Of a DNA stretch of 38,276 bases, positions 35,067-38,276 are shown one piece after another. Within the stretch, counting starts at the first letter, position 1. Every line of letters begins with the position of its first letter. The notes below the pieces were generated by a model, which saw only the letters and a program-made list of their open reading frames with translations, ran no database searches and was not told where the DNA came from. The translations under genes and the position numbers were made by a program. Source of the DNA: Lachnospiraceae bacterium (GTDB taxonomy: Bacteria > Bacillota > Clostridia > Lachnospirales > Lachnospiraceae); NCBI GenBank assembly GCA_017962225.1, contig JAGCVT010000010.1:1-38276 (forward strand), given 5' to 3'.

Positions 35067-35090
35067 CCGATAAATAATACTATTTATCGG
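35067..35090. promoter_or_regulatory. Palindrome overlapping the prfC promoter
   Basis: CCGATAAATA (35067-35076) and TATTTATCGG (35081-35090) are perfect 10-bp inverted arms with a 4-bp centre. The palindrome covers the predicted -10 of prfC. It could be an operator, or a weak terminator for the upstream gene at 35129. Confidence 0.55.
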
Positions 35091-35102
35091 GGAAAAATTC
35101 AA
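35074..35102 (-). promoter_or_regulatory. Candidate promoter of prfC
   Basis: On the minus strand TTGAAT (35097-35102) and TATTAT (35074-35079) are 17 bp apart, about 45 nt before the GTG start of prfC. Confidence 0.5.
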
Positions 35103-35128
35103 ATATATTTAAAAGTCTCTTTTATGAT

Positions 35129-36325
35129 TTATAATTCAACATCAAATGGATAATCCACATTTAAGTCGTCAAACATAAACCAGTCCGTATTTTCAAAGTT
35201 TCCGGAATATCCTACACCGTTTACTTTAAAAGCACGACCGCAGGTCGCTTTGCCGACAGCGAAATAATTGCAATGACATTCCGTATCATTTTCAACCTCA
35301 GGAAAGTTTTTAAAATCCAGATAATCAAAATAAAGGTTGCAGATGTAATCTACGCCGTCATACCTTACAATTACGCAGTCACAACTGGTCATATAGTAAT
35401 TGTCGGGATCCAGCGACATATATTTATCCACAGCTTCTCCGTCAAGTATGGCATAGCTTGTATGAATATTTAACTGAGTCAGAATAAACTGATAAAGCTT
35501 TATAACTTCATGTAAATACATATTGTCATTCTTTAAATTTCTGACAACATCAATATGAGATATACTCCTGCCCGTGGTGGAATTCGGATCAGGCACAGCA
35601 TAATATCCGTCATCTTTTCTGATATAGACACTTTCTATCAGATATTTGTATACCCTTCTGGCATTTTCCATGTCGTTATCCTGATAATTAACGCATTTTT
35701 CGATAACTTCATTTACAAAATCCCTGAATTCATCCATTTCGGCGGTAAAGTCAGCATCGTCTTTTACAATTTTATCGGGGTCAGGATTTCCGTAATCATC
35801 CAGTGAGCCGAAATAATCCGGATAGGTAATCGTAAAATTGTGATAATCTTCTGTTTCGAAATCAGCCAGATAAACAACAGGATTCGATAAACAGGCTATT
35901 TTAAGCACTTCTTCGAACTTAAACTGATCAATAGGATAACCTGCGTCAAGTACTAAAACATGTTCTCCTTCATTCACAGCAGTCATTATCTGCTTGGCCA
36001 TTTTAAGATATTCGGGTTTGTTACGATAAAAATCCGAAATACCCGGTCTTAAAGCCTCGGGATTATAAATAAAATTGCCCTGCCCGTCAAAAGGGTAATC
36101 ATTGGGCATAAATTCTTCCAATTCCTCTTCTTCATCCAAATAATAGTCCGTTTCTTTCTCTTCGTTAACAGTAACCTTTTCAGTCTCAGAAACAGTTTCC
36201 AAAACATTTTCATTTCCGGGATAATCCGTAATTGTTTTAGGATTATAGCAGCCCGTGGAAACAACAGTACAACAAAATACAACTCCAAAAGTAACCAATA
36301 AATTCAAGCAATTCTTTCCGGTCAA
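35129..36325 (-). CDS. Secreted or lipid-anchored protein, probable inactive transglutaminase-like relative
   Basis: This 398-residue protein starts with a hydrophobic signal (about 5-24) ending VVSTGC26, a lipobox-like but non-ideal site, then an acidic linker (about 40-75). From about 100 onward it can be aligned by hand with the protein at 32050-33423: for example MDEFRDFVNEVIEKC with IEAYRDVFLKGI, and LYQFILTQLNIHTSYAIL with AFQYLSSQLGIQSTLVV. In that alignment the triad Cys/His/Asp is replaced by Leu271/Cys315/Asn330, so enzymatic activity is unlikely. The start is a TTG at 36325 with AGGAGG 8 nt upstream. Function unknown; possibly a binding or scaffold protein. Confidence 0.7.
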   Translation of the reverse strand: MTGKNCLNLLVTFGVVFCCTVVSTGCYNPKTITDYPGNENVLETVSETEKVTVNEEKETDYYLDEEEELEEFMPNDYPFDGQGNFIYNPEALRPGISDFYRNKPEYLKMAKQIMTAVNEGEHVLVLDAGYPIDQFKFEEVLKIACLSNPVVYLADFETEDYHNFTITYPDYFGSLDDYGNPDPDKIVKDDADFTAEMDEFRDFVNEVIEKCVNYQDNDMENARRVYKYLIESVYIRKDDGYYAVPDPNSTTGRSISHIDVVRNLKNDNMYLHEVIKLYQFILTQLNIHTSYAILDGEAVDKYMSLDPDNYYMTSCDCVIVRYDGVDYICNLYFDYLDFKNFPEVENDTECHCNYFAVGKATCGRAFKVNGVGYSGNFENTDWFMFDDLNVDYPFDVEL

Positions 36326-36406
36326 TGTTTTTACCTCCTAAAAGTAATATTCAATTGGACATATTGTATCTGATGAAGTCCCTTGCGGGAAAAATCGGAT
36401 TTAAAT

Positions 36407-37561
36407 TTATATTAAAGAAGTTCCGTCAAGTTCTCCTTCAACACCAAGCAGATTAAGCACCGTAGCGCCGATATCGGCAAATGTCTCTCTGGTGCCGCAA
36501 TTTTCAGGTTTTATGTTCTTTCCGTAACAAATCAAAGGTATATATTCTCTTGTATGGTCAGTAGTCTTTGTAAATGCCGGATCACAGCCGTGGTCCGCAG
36601 TTATCATAAGGCAGTCATCATCACCGAGTTTTGATAAAAGTTCAGGCAGTCTTGAATCAAAATATGCTAGAGCTTTCGCATATCCGTCAACATCTCTTCT
36701 GTGACCGTAAACCATGTCAAAATCAACAAGATTGGTAAAACATATGCCGTTAAAATCCCTGTCCATCCATGCAAGCGTTTTGTTAATACCGTCTTCGTTA
36801 GATTCGGTATAAACATAATCAGTAATACCACTTCCCGCAAAGATATCATAAATCTTACCGACAGACAGTACATCTTTACCTGCATTTTTTAATATGTTAA
36901 GCATGGTATCCTTGGGCGGAATGAGCGAGAAATCATGGCGATGCGGCGTTCTGTAATAGTTTCCGCTTTCTCCAAGGAACGGTCTTGCTATAACTCTTCC
37001 CACACCGTGTTCACCCTGTAGTATTTCTCTGGCAATTCTGCAGTATTCATAAAGCTGTTCAAGAGGAACGACTTCCTCATGCGCTGCAATCTGAAATACC
37101 GAATCTGCCGATGTATAAACAATAAGAGCACCTGTTTTTACATGTTCATCACCGTAATCCGCTATTACTTTTGTACCTGAATAAGTGGCGTTGACAATGG
37201 CTTTACGGCCGGTTCTTTTTTCAAATTCTTCAATTACTTCTTTAGGAAATCCGTCAGGATATGTAGGCATGGGCTTAGGTGATACAATGCCTGCTATTTC
37301 CCAGTGGCCGATTGTTGTATCCTTGCCCATTGATTTTTCTCTCATACGGGCAATTAATGCATCATGCTTGCTGACTTTTAAATCTTTTATATCAACGCCG
37401 TCAATATTAAACAGCCCGAGCTTGGCCATATTAGGCATGTTAAAATATTCGCTCGCAGCACAGGACTTAATCGTATTGGAACCCACATCGCCGAATAAAT
37501 CGGCATCAGGCTCTTCTCCTATTCCAAAGCTGTCTAAAACTATAAGAAATACCCTTTTCAT
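36407..37561 (-). CDS. deoB: Phosphopentomutase
   Basis: This 384-residue alkaline-phosphatase-superfamily mutase interconverts (deoxy)ribose 1-phosphate and 5-phosphate in nucleoside salvage. N-terminal metal-site motif is LDSFGIGEEPDA. VGSNTIKSC contains the Thr expected to be phosphorylated. The C-terminal metal site is TADHGCDPAFTKTTDHTREY. I use ATG 37561, preceded by GGAGGG at 8 nt; a longer in-frame reading to 37618 would translate the GGGACGGTTCT repeat. No nucleoside phosphorylase or other deo genes are adjacent. Confidence 0.96.
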   Translation of the reverse strand: MKRVFLIVLDSFGIGEEPDADLFGDVGSNTIKSCAASEYFNMPNMAKLGLFNIDGVDIKDLKVSKHDALIARMREKSMGKDTTIGHWEIAGIVSPKPMPTYPDGFPKEVIEEFEKRTGRKAIVNATYSGTKVIADYGDEHVKTGALIVYTSADSVFQIAAHEEVVPLEQLYEYCRIAREILQGEHGVGRVIARPFLGESGNYYRTPHRHDFSLIPPKDTMLNILKNAGKDVLSVGKIYDIFAGSGITDYVYTESNEDGINKTLAWMDRDFNGICFTNLVDFDMVYGHRRDVDGYAKALAYFDSRLPELLSKLGDDDCLMITADHGCDPAFTKTTDHTREYIPLICYGKNIKPENCGTRETFADIGATVLNLLGVEGELDGTSLI

Positions 37562-37587
37562 CTGTCTACCCTCCAATGTGTCAACCA

Positions 37588-37632
37588 GGGACGGTTCTAT
37601 TTTGACTTTTTTGATCAATTAAGAACCGTCCC
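37588..37632. repeat. GGGACGGTTCT hairpin element, copy 2 (REP-like)
   Basis: GGGACGGTTCT (37588-37598) and AGAACCGTCCC (37622-37632) are perfect 11-bp inverted arms around a 23-nt loop, nearly matching copy 1 at 6988-7034. It lies 16 nt past the stop of the 160-residue protein gene and 26 nt before the deoB ATG. Here the right arm is itself flanked by TTGATCAATT (37611-37620) and AATTGATCAA (37634-37643). No T run follows on the minus strand, so termination is less likely than for copy 1. Confidence 0.85.
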
Positions 37633-37648
37633 CAATTGATCAATTTGA

Positions 37649-38131
37649 TTATTCATTGCTGAAAATTATTGTGCCGTTTTTATCGTAGCGGATGTCTCTC
37701 ATTCCCATACCGTAAAAGTAGTCTTTATTGAAATCCTCACATACATACCAGTCATCAGGATCATAAGATGTAAGATTCAGATTTCCCATATCATGCAAAG
37801 GTGTTAAATCAGTAACCCAGTTATATTCATTGTTAAGCGTCTCTGTCTCTTCTTCAGAGATTTTTATATAACCATGATAATTTGTATCTCCGCCGGCGCC
37901 CGGAGCAACCTGAGTTGTTCCTAAAATATTCCAGCATTCATAACCTGCTTCGTATTCTCCGCCTTCTACTCCGTTTAAATTTTTGCTTATCCAGCCTATA
38001 TCGGTTCTGTAATCTGTTTGATAATGTACAGGTTTAAATGTCACAATCGCGGCAATTATTACGCCGATTATCACAATAAATATAATCACACCGAGTATTA
38101 ACGAAATTATTTTCCCGATTAATCCACCCAT
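37649..38131 (-). CDS. Unknown small membrane-anchored protein
   Basis: I do not recognise this 160-residue protein. It has one N-terminal transmembrane segment (about 4-30, rich in Ile and Val) and a roughly 130-residue domain with many aromatic and acidic residues (YECWNILG, DWYVCEDFNKDYFYGMGMRD) and two cysteines (66 and 131 approximately) that could form a disulfide outside the cell. No clear Shine-Dalgarno precedes the ATG at 38131, so the start is uncertain. The GGGACGGTTCT element follows its stop. Confidence 0.6.
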   Translation of the reverse strand: MGGLIGKIISLILGVIIFIVIIGVIIAAIVTFKPVHYQTDYRTDIGWISKNLNGVEGGEYEAGYECWNILGTTQVAPGAGGDTNYHGYIKISEEETETLNNEYNWVTDLTPLHDMGNLNLTSYDPDDWYVCEDFNKDYFYGMGMRDIRYDKNGTIIFSNE

Positions 38132-38276
38132 GTTAATCTTGTATGATTAATTCAGAAGCTAATTAACATACATTCCTTTCTTTTTAATAACTGTGCCATA
38201 ATACATTCAGATACTGCGGACTTTAAATTATTATTCTGTAGCATTGACTACTTAGTAGGAGTGTATTGCCATTGCC
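38132..38276. other. Right-end intergenic sequence
   Basis: These 145 bases upstream of the small membrane protein gene contain no convincing coding frame, RNA gene or promoter. An AAAGGAATGTATG word on the minus strand leads only into a five-codon frame. Confidence 0.4.

Noticed and set aside
37562..37618. In-frame 19-codon N-terminal extension of deoB.
   Set aside because: It translates the leader and part of the GGGACGGTTCT element; a good ribosome site precedes the ATG at 37561.

Overview
The window looks like a chromosomal core region of a low-GC Firmicute of the class Clostridia, most likely Lachnospiraceae or a close relative. The reasons are an AT-rich base composition, AGGAGG-type ribosome binding sites, and Clostridia-type gene blocks: asp23-nusB-xseA-xseB-ispA-dxs-tlyA-nadK-recN, yicC-gmk-rpoZ-rimO-pgsA-cinA, and recA-recX-rny. 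All genes are on the minus strand except rpmF and a PHP-family histidinol-phosphatase gene. I saw no rRNA, tRNA, CRISPR array or intact mobile element.

Layout from left to right. (1) 1-8343: rpmF (+) converges on pta (-). Next come a UvrD-like helicase broken by one in-frame amber codon, gltX, the PHP phosphatase (+), a XerD-type recombinase and a subgroup Ic-like aspartate aminotransferase. (2) 8490-11985: rny, recX and recA. The recA promoter carries two near-identical LexA-type boxes. (3) 12019-14991: an accessory island between recA and cinA. It holds a structured inverted-repeat element, a radical SAM gene, a gene for a Cys-rich, acidic partner protein 2 nt upstream of it, and a zinc-ribbon membrane protein. 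(4) 15009-19954: cinA, pgsA, rimO, rpoZ, gmk and yicC. (5) 19934-23258: rqcH and glgA. (6) 23396-32029: a nine-gene operon from asp23 to recN, combining transcription (nusB), DNA repair (xseAB, recN), isoprenoid synthesis (ispA, dxs), an rRNA methyltransferase-like gene (tlyA) and NAD kinase. (7) 32050-38276: an extracytoplasmic transglutaminase-like protein, prfC, a second protein that looks like a catalytically dead relative of the transglutaminase, deoB, and an unknown membrane-anchored protein.

Genome maintenance dominates: recA, recX, recN, xseA, xseB, xerD, cinA and the broken helicase. Sporulation genes that normally adjoin several of these blocks (the spoIIIA genes before asp23, spoIVB/spo0A after recN, spoVS after rny) are absent here, which suggests a non-sporulating lineage.

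Points most worth a second look: the Cys-rich/radical SAM pair inserted beside recA; two 46-47 bp GGGACGGTTCT hairpin elements 30.6 kb apart; the single-codon lesion in the helicase; the double SOS operator; the three-stem element at 12019-12082; and the active/inactive transglutaminase-like pair around prfC.
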